Source of the DNA: Fen-999 sp044220545 | Lineage (GTDB): Bacteria > Pseudomonadota > Gammaproteobacteria > Burkholderiales > Rhodocyclaceae | Reading direction: 5' to 3' | NCBI GenBank assembly: GCA_044220545.1 | Contig: JBGAQX010000026.1 | Span: 1 to 63,266 of the forward strand | Length of the DNA: 63,266 bases | The notes under the pieces: generated by a model | Databases searched by the model: none | What the model saw: only the letters and a program-made list of their open reading frames with translations | What the model was told of the DNA's origin: nothing | Translations under genes and position numbers: made by a program | Shown here: positions 8,108 through 17,427 of the stretch, one piece after another | Layout: every line of letters starts with the position of its first letter | Numbering within the stretch: position 1 is the first letter of the stretch

Positions 8108-8563
8108 TCAGGGAAGTCGAGCCGTCACCCCCGACCAGAAATCGTCAGCCCGCTTCTTACCCACCCCTACCCGGATCGCCTCGCGAACGGATTCCAGCAA
8201 AGAGGTCAGTTGAAGCGGATCGCGACAGGCTTCGATTCGGGCGCCCATCGCGTCCGATGCCGGTCCCAACGCATCGAGCAGGTAGTGGGAGGCAAAACGC
8301 ACCGCTTCCCGATGCGCGTCGCCAAAGGCCGCCGGCGCTTTGACTGTCGTCTCCGCCGCCTCGATGAAGCCACCGTCCAGCAACGCATCCACCAAGGCCT
8401 CGCCATCACCGAGGACCGAGGCCCGCTTCAGCAATTCCGCGCCGATACTCTTGCCGTCAACCATGATCAGCACCGACCGCAGCCTCGCCGACAGATGGCA
8501 AGCGCGGGTGGCGACCTCCTCGTCGCCCTTCACCGTCTTTCGGAATACCGCCTGTAAATTCAC
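8108..8563 (-). CDS. Conserved protein of unknown function
   Basis: A soluble protein of about 151 residues from the GTG at 8563 (first residues then read NLQAVFRKTVKGDEE). That start has AGGG seven bases upstream; an ATG 21 bases earlier (8584) lacks a Shine-Dalgarno and sits right behind a TATATT sequence. I do not recognise a domain. The protein is largely helical by composition, with no signal peptide or membrane span. It follows groEL on the same strand but is separated by a terminator hairpin, so it is probably expressed independently. Confidence 0.65.
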   Translation of the reverse strand: MNLQAVFRKTVKGDEEVATRACHLSARLRSVLIMVDGKSIGAELLKRASVLGDGEALVDALLDGGFIEAAETTVKAPAAFGDAHREAVRFASHYLLDALGPASDAMGARIEACRDPLQLTSLLESVREAIRVGVGKKRADDFWSGVTARLP

Positions 8564-8635
8564 ATGAAAACCCTGTTGAACCATGGGCTAAATATATCAC
8601 GCTCGAAGCTAGAACTTTCGTGCCGGCAAAAGCAA

Positions 8636-8659
8636 AGCACCCGGCCGAGGCCGGGTGCT
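8636..8659 (-). terminator. Intrinsic terminator downstream of groEL
   Basis: An 11-bp arm AGCACCCGGCC (8636-8646) pairs with GGCCGGGTGCT (8649-8659) around a two-base GA centre, so the hairpin closes with a tetraloop. T-rich tracts follow on both sides: TTTT just past the stem on the plus strand, TTTGCTTTT on the minus strand. It ends the groESL transcript. Confidence 0.85.
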
Positions 8660-8691
8660 TTTTGCCGCATAAAGACAAACGGGACAGCGAC

Positions 8692-10344
<1,653 letters not shown>

Positions 10345-10372
10345 GCTTTATCTCTCCAGTAAATTCGGTTAA

Positions 10373-10663
10373 TTAGGCTTCAACAACGCCCATTACATCT
10401 TCTTCCCGCATGACCAGCAGTTCGTCGCCATCGACCTTGACCGCCTGGCCGGAGTACTTGCCGAACAGCACGCGGTCGCCAACCTTGAGGGCCATCGGGC
10501 GAACCTTGCCGTCGTCGAGGATCTTGCCGGAGCCGACAGCGATCACTTCACCTTGATCGGGCTTCTCACCAGCGGAGTCGGGGATCACGATACCGCTGGC
10601 GGTAGTGCGCTCGGCTTCGACGCGCTTGACGATCACGCGATCATGTAAAGGACGAATTTTCAT
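10373..10663 (-). CDS. groES: Co-chaperonin GroES (Hsp10)
   Basis: A 96-residue co-chaperonin starting MKIRPLHDRVIVKRVE, the universal GroES N-terminus; the longer upstream frame runs through the control region and is rejected. The mobile-loop region (about ERTTASGIVIPDSA, 17-30) and the C-terminal GDELLVMREEDVMGVVE are intact. First gene of the groESL operon, preceded by a roughly 80-base leader that begins at the CIRCE element. Confidence 0.98.
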   Translation of the reverse strand: MKIRPLHDRVIVKRVEAERTTASGIVIPDSAGEKPDQGEVIAVGSGKILDDGKVRPMALKVGDRVLFGKYSGQAVKVDGDELLVMREEDVMGVVEA

Positions 10664-10740
10664 GGACTTATCTCCTGATTGCGACAGTGACGCAGGATAT
10701 TCCTGCACAGATTGACTAGCGGGCGGCAACGCCATGATTA

Positions 10741-10767
10741 TTAGCACTCACCGCCAACGAGTGCCAA
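10741..10767 (-). promoter_or_regulatory. CIRCE operator (HrcA-binding inverted repeat) of groESL
   Basis: TTAGCACTC, nine bases, then GAGTGCCAA. This matches the CIRCE consensus TTAGCACTC-N9-GAGTGCTAA with one mismatch in the right arm. It lies directly downstream of the groESL -10 element, the normal position for HrcA repression of heat-shock chaperonin genes. HrcA itself is not in this window. Confidence 0.95.
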
Positions 10768-10796
10768 TAATAGGGGCAATGGGCCCGGCTTTCAAG
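10768..10796 (-). promoter_or_regulatory. groESL promoter with overlapping sigma70- and sigma32-like elements
   Basis: Read on the minus strand, TTGAAA is followed after exactly 17 bases by TATTAT, a good housekeeping promoter. The same bases also read CTTGAAA-N13-CCCCTATTA, close to the sigma32 heat-shock consensus. The CIRCE operator abuts the -10. The promoter lies in the short gap after the pepN stop. Confidence 0.75.
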
Positions 10797-10820
10797 AGCT
10801 GCGATGAACAAACGCGATAA

Positions 10821-13418
10821 CTAACCAGCCCCCAAGGCGCGCGAGACGACCTCGAACACATCCCGCGACAGCCCGACGTGATCGCGAATGCTGGTCAGGG
10901 CGCTTCGGGCATGGCGCTGCCGGCCGGTATCGAACTTCGTCCAGCGGTCGAAGCAGCGGGCCAGGCGCGCGGCGACTTGCGGATTCCGGGCATCGAGTGC
11001 CCTGATCTGCTCGGCGAAGAAGGCGTAGCCAGCGCCGTCGGCGGCGTGAAAGCGAACCAGGTTGCCGCCGAAAGTTCGCAACAAGGCGTAGACCTTGTTC
11101 GGATTGCCGAGGTCGAAGGCCGGGTGGGCGGTCAATTGCCGCACGGACGTCAGCGTGTCCGGCAGGCGGCCCCCGGCCTGCACCGCCAGCCACTTGTCGA
11201 CCACCAGCGCTTCGTGCCGCCAGCGCTGGTGGAAGTCCGCCAGCGCGATGGCGCGCTCGGCGCAGTCGAATTGCGCCAGGGCCGCCAACGCGGCGAACTG
11301 GTCCGTCATGTTGTTGGCGTCGCGATACTGGGCGAGTGCCATTTGCCGGACGGCTTCCGTGTCGAGCTCGAGAAGGTAGCCCAGGCAAAGGTTCTTCAGT
11401 GCCCGGCGCCCGGCGTCCTCCGGTGTCGGGTGGTACGGAATGGCGAACGCCAGCGCGGCATGGATGCCGCTGAACTCGCCTTCCAGTTCCTCCGCAAGGT
11501 GCCGGCGCAGGGCATTGCGGGCAGCATGCAGGGCGTCCGGATCAACCACATCCAGGGCTTCGGCCAGTGTTGCCTCGCCCGGCAGCGTCAACGCCTCGGC
11601 GACGAAGGCCGCGCCGCGCACGGAATGCTGTCGCAGCAGGCGGCGCGCCGCCTCGACGAAAGCGGTCGGCCAGTGGGGTTCACGACCGGCGGCCAGCGCC
11701 GCCGTGGCGTCGAGGATCAGCCGCGAGGCCAGGCGCTGTCCCGCCTCCCAGGCGTTGAAGTGGTCGCTCTCGAACGCCAGCAAGTGGCTCAGCTGTTCCG
11801 GCGCATAGGCGAAATCAAGGATCACCGGCGCGGAAAAATCGCGTAGCAGCGAGGGGACCGGCTCGGCCGCAATACCGTCGAAGTCAAAGCGCTGCGCGTT
11901 TTCGCTGAGGAGCAGCGTGCGCACCGTGCCCGCGATCTCCCGGCCGGCGCCATCGAACAGGGCGACGCGGATCGGGATCAGGTACGGCTCGCTGTCGCTG
12001 GCAAGCGGGTTGTGCTGCCTGAAGCTCAGCGTGTAGCGACCCGCCTGGGCGTCGAAGACAGCCTCGGCCACGACATGCGGCGTACCCGGCTCGCGGTACC
12101 AGCGCATGAACTGCGTGAAGTTGAAGCCGGAAGCGGTCGCCATCGCCGCCACGAAGTCGTCGCAGGTCACCGCCTGTCCGTCGTGGCGGCGGAAGTACTC
12201 GTCCATGCCCGCGCGAAACTTGTCCCGCCCGATCAATGTCTGGATCATGCGCACGACTTCAGCGCCCTTCTCGTACACCGTTGCCGTGTAGAAGTTGTTG
12301 ATCTCCATGTAGGACGCGGGGCGCACCGCGTGCGCCATCGGCCCGGCATCCTCTGGGAACTGCGCCCCGCGCAGTCCGCGCACCTCGCGGATGCGGGCGA
12401 TGGCGCGGTTGTGCGCATCGGCGCCGAACTCCTGTTCCCGAAAGACCGTCAGGCCCTCCTTCAACGAGAGCTGGAACCAGTCGCGACAGGTGACGCGATT
12501 GCCCGTCCAGTTGTGGAAATACTCGTGGCCGACGACACGGTCGATGTTCTCGAAATCGAGGTCGGTCGCCGTATCGGCCCGGGCCAGCACGTACTTGGTG
12601 TTGAAGATGTTGAGGCCCTTGTTCTCCATCGCCCCCATGTTGAAATCGCCGACCGCGACGATCATGTAGTGGTCGAGGTCGCATTCCAGGCCGAAGCGCT
12701 GCTCGTCCCAACGCATGGCCTTCTTCAGCGCCGCCATCGCATGTGGGCATTGATCGAGTTTGCCCGGCTCGACAAAAATAGCGAGTTGCACCGTTCGCCC
12801 CGAAGCGGTGGTGTAGGTGTCGCGCAGCACGTCCAGCTTGCCGGCAACCACGGCAAACAGGTAGCAGGGCTTTTTGAACGGATCGGCCCAGCGCGCCCAA
12901 TGGCGGCCGTCGGCCGCCTCGCCTTGTCCGACCGGATTGCCGTTTGCCAGCAGCATGGGCAGCGCCGCCTGGTCGGCACGCAAGGTCACCGTATAGGTCG
13001 ACATCACATCCGGCCGATCCGGAAACCAGGTGATCCGGCGAAAGCCCTCCGCCTCGCACTGGGTGAAGTAACCGTCCCGGGAACGGTAGAGACCCGAGAG
13101 CCGCGTATTTGTATCGGGGGAAATGCGCACCACGGTTTGCAGCGTGAATTGCTCCGGCGGCGCCGTGATCGTCAAGGTGGTTGCGGTCACGCTGTAGACC
13201 GCCGGCTTGCCGTCGACCGTCACACCCAGCGTCTCCAGCTCGTCCCCGTCGAGTACCAGCGGCTGTGGCGCCGCCCCGGGGCCGCGCCGGCAAGTCAGCG
13301 TCGCGGTGACGGTGGTCGCGCCCGCCACGATGTCGATGTCGAGGTCCACGGTATCGACGAAGTAGGGAGGCGGCGCGTAGTCGCGCAGGTGGATGGTCTG
13401 GGCAGTGTCGGTCTTCAT
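10821..13418 (-). CDS. pepN: Aminopeptidase N (M1 family zinc metallopeptidase)
   Basis: Cytoplasmic broad-specificity aminopeptidase of 865 residues, close to E. coli PepN (870). The start MKTDTAQTIHLRDY was chosen over a longer frame because it is where homology to the family begins. The exopeptidase motif GAMEN is at 262-266 and the zinc motif HEYFHNWTGNRVT starts at 298, with the downstream Glu in LKEGLTVFREQEF. The C-terminal DUF3458 Ig-like and helical domains fill residues 450-865. It lies upstream of groES on the same strand; the groE promoter separates them. Confidence 0.97.
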   Translation of the reverse strand: MKTDTAQTIHLRDYAPPPYFVDTVDLDIDIVAGATTVTATLTCRRGPGAAPQPLVLDGDELETLGVTVDGKPAVYSVTATTLTITAPPEQFTLQTVVRISPDTNTRLSGLYRSRDGYFTQCEAEGFRRITWFPDRPDVMSTYTVTLRADQAALPMLLANGNPVGQGEAADGRHWARWADPFKKPCYLFAVVAGKLDVLRDTYTTASGRTVQLAIFVEPGKLDQCPHAMAALKKAMRWDEQRFGLECDLDHYMIVAVGDFNMGAMENKGLNIFNTKYVLARADTATDLDFENIDRVVGHEYFHNWTGNRVTCRDWFQLSLKEGLTVFREQEFGADAHNRAIARIREVRGLRGAQFPEDAGPMAHAVRPASYMEINNFYTATVYEKGAEVVRMIQTLIGRDKFRAGMDEYFRRHDGQAVTCDDFVAAMATASGFNFTQFMRWYREPGTPHVVAEAVFDAQAGRYTLSFRQHNPLASDSEPYLIPIRVALFDGAGREIAGTVRTLLLSENAQRFDFDGIAAEPVPSLLRDFSAPVILDFAYAPEQLSHLLAFESDHFNAWEAGQRLASRLILDATAALAAGREPHWPTAFVEAARRLLRQHSVRGAAFVAEALTLPGEATLAEALDVVDPDALHAARNALRRHLAEELEGEFSGIHAALAFAIPYHPTPEDAGRRALKNLCLGYLLELDTEAVRQMALAQYRDANNMTDQFAALAALAQFDCAERAIALADFHQRWRHEALVVDKWLAVQAGGRLPDTLTSVRQLTAHPAFDLGNPNKVYALLRTFGGNLVRFHAADGAGYAFFAEQIRALDARNPQVAARLARCFDRWTKFDTGRQRHARSALTSIRDHVGLSRDVFEVVSRALGAG

Positions 13419-13529
13419 GGTTTGACGAAGCAGTGTCAGGGCGTCCGATGATACGTCAGTGCGGGCCGGGGCTTGCATGTGCGGACCGGGATGTGGTGTC
13501 ATTCCGGAAACTCACCGAGGAGCGTCGCC

Positions 13530-13721
13530 ATGCAGGGTGTCAGTCCGTTTGCCTACATGCAGCAAGTCGCCGGGCGCCTGTCGGAACTCACGGACAGGCG
13601 GGAGCTCGAAACGGTCCTCGACGAGGTCGAGTACTTGTACGAGGTGCTCGATCCCGAGTTGCAGGAACCAGCCGAGCAGTTGATCGCGCAACTGCGCCAG
13701 CGCCTGGAGGCCGCATCCTGA
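13530..13721 (+). CDS. Small conserved protein of unknown function
   Basis: A 63-residue acidic, helical protein starting MQGVSPFAYMQQVAGRLSEL after a GAGGAG Shine-Dalgarno. It contains a heptad-like ELETVLDEVEYLYEVLDPELQE stretch, suggesting a short coiled coil. It is divergent from pepN (starts 112 bases apart). Its TGA overlaps the likely CTG start of the next gene (CTGA), so the two are probably coupled. I do not know its function. Confidence 0.7.
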   Translation: MQGVSPFAYMQQVAGRLSELTDRRELETVLDEVEYLYEVLDPELQEPAEQLIAQLRQRLEAAS

Positions 13722-14557
13722 CGTCGGCTTGCCGTTGCTACGCCCTGCGGCGGGTCAATCCGTACCGTGGCGTCGAACAGCTCATCGAGTGCGATACCGG
13801 CCGGGCCATCAGCGTCGACGGAAAGAACTGGGAAGTGCAATTGCTGGCTCGTCGGCCCGGCGGCTGGGGTAGCCTCAACCGGCAGGCCACGCTTGACTAC
13901 GCCCGGCATGCGGTCTGGTCGGCGGCCGAAGGCCTGGCGCGGTTTCCACGCTTCCCGGCCACCGACTACGACACCACGGCGGCGACCGACAGACTTCTGG
14001 CCGCCATTGCCGAGCACGAGACCGACCTGCCATTTGCCCTGGCCGACAATTTTGAATCCTGGCAGTGCGCCGACGACCGTCCGGTGGCGCTGCTGGCGAG
14101 CGTCAGCGCCTTGCCCGAAAGCCGTGTCGTTTCCCGCTGGCGGGCATTCCCGGAGGATCCTCGCGCCGCCGACGTCGAAGCGCGCGTGCATCGCGCCTGC
14201 AACCATACGGTCTGGTTCCGCCGGGCCGCCGACGGCAGCGGCGTCCGCATCGATCCGGCCGCCCGGACCAGCGCCCAACCGGACAGCCTGCCCGCCGCGG
14301 CTTTCCCCGAATGCCTGCTGGCGGTGGATGCCTTCGCCGACGCCGCCGACCGGTCCTTGCTGTCGGCCTATCTCGTCCGCCAGGCCGCCCGCTTGCTGAT
14401 GTTGCCGCTCGCCGCCGAAACCCGGGCGACGCTGGAGCTGGCCGCGATCGATGACGCGCCCGGCGTGGCGCATTTCTTCAACCTGTATCCGGCCCAGGCC
14501 GACCCGGCGCTACTGACACGCCTGCGGGTCGAAGCCCGGCTGCGCGCCTCCGCCTGA
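13718..14557 (+). CDS. Conserved protein of unknown function, probable CTG start
   Basis: A soluble protein of about 279 residues. No in-frame ATG, GTG or TTG exists in the first 200 codons, yet the frame is clearly coding (for example NPYRGVEQLIECDTGRAIS near the N-terminus, then a long Ala/Asp-rich helical region). The best start is the CTG at 13718, overlapping the TGA of the preceding small gene as CTGA. I do not recognise a domain. Genes on both sides are on the same strand, so it is part of a short operon leading towards dacB. Confidence 0.65.
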   Translation: MTSACRCYALRRVNPYRGVEQLIECDTGRAISVDGKNWEVQLLARRPGGWGSLNRQATLDYARHAVWSAAEGLARFPRFPATDYDTTAATDRLLAAIAEHETDLPFALADNFESWQCADDRPVALLASVSALPESRVVSRWRAFPEDPRAADVEARVHRACNHTVWFRRAADGSGVRIDPAARTSAQPDSLPAAAFPECLLAVDAFADAADRSLLSAYLVRQAARLLMLPLAAETRATLELAAIDDAPGVAHFFNLYPAQADPALLTRLRVEARLRASA

Positions 14558-14619
14558 CATGTCGCATCGCCAGCGCGCGACACGCCAAATGCTCGCCCAA
14601 CAGTTTCTATAATCGCCCC

Positions 14620-15576
14620 ATGGGACTATTCGACTGGCTGAGACCCGCCGCACCGCTGGACCACGCGACTCAGGCGCTGGTCGACCGCGCCGTGGACACC
14701 GTCGAGCCCCTGCTCAAGACTCTGCCGGGCTATGGCCGCAAGCTCGCGCCACCGGTTCGCCACGCCTTCGACTACTGCGAACGATTGGCCCTCGCCATTC
14801 CCGGGCCGATTCCGATCACCCGGTCGGCGTTTGCCAGCGAGCCGTTGGTGCACGCGTTGTTCGGCAGCGCCGACGATATCGGCACCATGCTGGGCCGCAG
14901 CCAGTGCGTGCGCACGCATCTGGTCAATATCGACGGTCTCGTCGCCGGCCAGTGTTGCGCCCTGCTCGGCATGCGCCATCACGAAAAGGCCGGCTTCGGC
15001 GCCGGCCTGACCGGACAGGTGCTCCGTACCGATGAACCCCAGAGGACCCTCTACTTCACCGACCATACCCTGGCCGAACCCAGCCCCGATCTCGCCGCCG
15101 CCCATCGACGCCTCGCCCGGGTGATGTTCGACGGCCTGCTGAAGGGCTTTGTCGCCCATGTGGCCGAGGTACGCGCGGAACGCAGGCAATTGCGCGAGGA
15201 GCAGGCGTTGGCGCGGGCCTTGCGCACGTCGCACGCCGATTGCGAGTCCCACACCCGGCGGCAGGCGGCCTTGCAGGAACGCCTGCGCCACACCGCCGAC
15301 GCGCTGCAACCGCCACGCCTGATGGAAACGCTGGCCGACTACCTGGCCGCGCCGGAGGAGTCGCTGCGCCTCGACCCGATCAAGCTGTGCGTCGATCGCG
15401 CCGGCATCATCGTCAACTCCGACGACAAGCCGGCCAACGCCGACACGCTACGTTTCGTCGAACTGACCTCGCGCGACCAGCGCCGCTGGGTGGTCATGAT
15501 CGTGCAAGTAGACCGCGACGAGGCGCGCGCCGCCGTCCAGCGCCTCGAAGAGGCGCGGCGCAATATCGTTTTCTGA
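14620..15576 (+). CDS. Conserved protein of unknown function
   Basis: A 318-residue soluble protein starting MGLFDWLRPAAPLDH. It has no signal peptide or membrane segment. The central part (about 195-245) is a highly charged, probably coiled region (EVRAERRQLREEQALARAL), followed by a compact beta-rich end (LRLDPIKLCVDRAGIIV). No catalytic motif seen and no family recognised. Its TGA overlaps the dacB start by one base (TGATG), so the two are translationally coupled, which hints at an envelope-related role. Confidence 0.7.
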   Translation: MGLFDWLRPAAPLDHATQALVDRAVDTVEPLLKTLPGYGRKLAPPVRHAFDYCERLALAIPGPIPITRSAFASEPLVHALFGSADDIGTMLGRSQCVRTHLVNIDGLVAGQCCALLGMRHHEKAGFGAGLTGQVLRTDEPQRTLYFTDHTLAEPSPDLAAAHRRLARVMFDGLLKGFVAHVAEVRAERRQLREEQALARALRTSHADCESHTRRQAALQERLRHTADALQPPRLMETLADYLAAPEESLRLDPIKLCVDRAGIIVNSDDKPANADTLRFVELTSRDQRRWVVMIVQVDRDEARAAVQRLEEARRNIVF

Positions 15577-17129
15577 TGCGCCACCTCCTCGGCCACGTCC
15601 TCATCCCGCTGCTGTCCTTGGTCACCCTGCCGGCGGTCGCGCAGAACATCATCTATGAAGAACGCCTGCCAGCGCCGGTGGCGCGCGCCCTCAAGGCCGC
15701 CGGCATACCGCAGGGCGCCGTCGGCGTCGTTGTCCAGGAAACGGGCGCGGTCTTTCCGCGCGTCAGTGTCAACGCCGGCCTGACCATGAATCCGGCGTCG
15801 GTGATGAAACTGCTCACCACCTTCGCCGCGCTGGAACTGCTGGGGCCCGCCTACACATGGAAGACCGAGGCACTGGTCGCCGCGCCACCCGTCGACGGCG
15901 TGCTCGCCGGCGACCTCTACCTCAAGGGCAGCGGCGACCCCAAGCTGACCCTGGAACAATTCTGGCTGCTGCTGCGCCAATTGCGCGCCCGCGGTGTCCG
16001 CGAGATTCGCGGCGATCTGGTCCTGGATCGCTCGGCGTTCGCGGCCATCGCGCATGACGAAGCCGCCTTCGACGGCAAGCCGACCCGCCCCTACAACGTC
16101 GGCCCCGACGCCCTGTTGCTCAACTTCAAGGCATTGCGCCTGACGCTGCTGCCCGACGAAAAGCGCGTCCTGGTGATGTCCGAGCCGGCCCCGGCCAACC
16201 TCGACATCATCAACCTGCTCAAGACCAATGGCGGCGCCTGCGGCCAGGGCAGCGAATGGCGCGAGGCGCTGCGCGCCGATCTGTCGCGCCACAATGGCGG
16301 CGGCAACTTCCGCCTCGTGCTGACCGGCAACTATCCCTCCGCCTGCGGCGAACAGCGCTGGAACATCGGTCTGCTGCCCCATCCCGACTACGTGTTCGGC
16401 GTGTTCCGGCAGCTCTGGACGGAACTGGGTGGCGGATTGACCGGCACCGTGCGCGATGGGGCCGTACCGGCGGCCGCGCCACGCCTGGCGAGCGTCGAAT
16501 CCCCCGCCCTGGCCGAGATAGTTCGCGACATCAACAAGTTTTCCAACAATGTGATGGCGCGGCAGGTATTCCTGACCCTGGCCCGAAAGGGCGGCGACGG
16601 CGAAGCGGCCACAGGTGCCACAGGTGCCACAGGTGCCGCGGGCACCACGGGCACCACGGGCACCACGGGCACCACGGGCACCACGGGCACCACGGGCTTC
16701 ACGGGCTTCACCACGGCCCGCGCCGACGCGGCGACACGGGCCTGGCTCGAAGGCAGGGGGCTGCGCTTTCCCGAACTCGTGCTCGACAACGGCTCGGGAC
16801 TTTCCCGGCGCGAACGGATCTCCGCCGACAGCATGGCCCGCCTGCTCGCCGCCGCCTGGAAGAGCGCAGTGATGCCAGAACTGATGGCCTCGCTGCCGCT
16901 CACCGCCGTCGATGGCACCATGAAGAAGCGGCTGCGCGACGGTGGCACGGCCGGCCAGGCGCACATCAAGACCGGCTCGCTGGAGGGCGTCAAGACCATG
17001 GCTGGCTATGTCCTGGACAGCGGCGGCCGGCGGCAGGTTGTGGTCTTCTTCGTCAACCACGCCAATGCGGCGGCGGCACAGGCCGCGCAGGACGCCCTGC
17101 TGCAATGGGTCCATGATCGTGGCATCTAG
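15576..17129 (+). CDS. dacB: D-alanyl-D-alanine carboxypeptidase/endopeptidase (PBP4, DacB) with collagen-like insert
   Basis: Periplasmic peptidoglycan DD-peptidase of 517 residues with a signal peptide (about 1-22, cleaved after PAVAQ). Active-site motifs are complete: SxxK at S75-K78 (SVMK), SxN at S323-N325 (FSNN) and KTG at 465-467. Family members are about 470-480 residues; the excess is a run of Gly-X-Thr-type triplets at 345-377, encoded by an 11-unit 9-bp tandem repeat, sitting in the loop after the SxN motif and before the conserved ELVLDNGSGLSR segment. The start overlaps the upstream gene's stop. The insert is in frame, so the enzyme is probably active. Confidence 0.93.
   Translation: MRHLLGHVLIPLLSLVTLPAVAQNIIYEERLPAPVARALKAAGIPQGAVGVVVQETGAVFPRVSVNAGLTMNPASVMKLLTTFAALELLGPAYTWKTEALVAAPPVDGVLAGDLYLKGSGDPKLTLEQFWLLLRQLRARGVREIRGDLVLDRSAFAAIAHDEAAFDGKPTRPYNVGPDALLLNFKALRLTLLPDEKRVLVMSEPAPANLDIINLLKTNGGACGQGSEWREALRADLSRHNGGGNFRLVLTGNYPSACGEQRWNIGLLPHPDYVFGVFRQLWTELGGGLTGTVRDGAVPAAAPRLASVESPALAEIVRDINKFSNNVMARQVFLTLARKGGDGEAATGATGATGAAGTTGTTGTTGTTGTTGTTGFTGFTTARADAATRAWLEGRGLRFPELVLDNGSGLSRRERISADSMARLLAAAWKSAVMPELMASLPLTAVDGTMKKRLRDGGTAGQAHIKTGSLEGVKTMAGYVLDSGGRRQVVVFFVNHANAAAAQAAQDALLQWVHDRGI
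16608..16706 (+). repeat. 9-bp tandem repeat (11 units) inside dacB
   Basis: Eleven consecutive 9-base units: three of GCCACAGGT type, one GCCGCGGGC, six identical ACCACGGGC, and one TTCACGGGC, followed by partial units. Each encodes three residues, giving a Gly-Ala-Thr then Gly-Thr-Thr collagen-like run. Copy-number change would stay in frame. The identical central six units suggest recent slippage expansion. Confidence 0.95.
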
Positions 17130-17156
17130 GCCGCCTTGGCCGGGGCCGTTGGCGCC

Positions 17157-17414
17157 ATGAAGCGCCTCGCCTGGCTGCTCGTCGCCTTCGCCCTGCTGGT
17201 GACCGGCATCGAGTCGCTGCACATCCTCGCCGCCTGGTGGCAGGGGGGCCGGCCACCGCCCGGCCCGGAGGAACTGCTATCGATCGCCGCGCTGGCGCTG
17301 GTCGTGTTCGCCTGGTGGCGCCACTCCGTGTTCACTTGCCGAAACAGCGCCTGCCTGTCGCCGAACGACGATGAGCCGAACCGCCACGGGCGGAAACAAA
17401 CCGATTCGGAGTGA
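17157..17414 (+). CDS. Small membrane protein of unknown function
   Basis: An 85-residue protein from the ATG at 17157 (MKRLAWLLVAFALLV); an upstream ATG at 17136 would add seven residues. It has two hydrophobic segments (about 4-26 and 42-60) and a polar, basic C-terminus. It follows dacB by 27 bases and ends 13 bases from the convergent ATPase gene. Unrecognised. Confidence 0.5.
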   Translation: MKRLAWLLVAFALLVTGIESLHILAAWWQGGRPPPGPEELLSIAALALVVFAWWRHSVFTCRNSACLSPNDDEPNRHGRKQTDSE

Positions 17415-17427
17415 CTGAACTGGCAAA

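Noticed and set aside
16608..16706. Tandem units considered as a CRISPR or phage repeat
   Set aside because: Units are 9 bases with no spacers, lie in frame in dacB and encode triplet amino-acid repeats.
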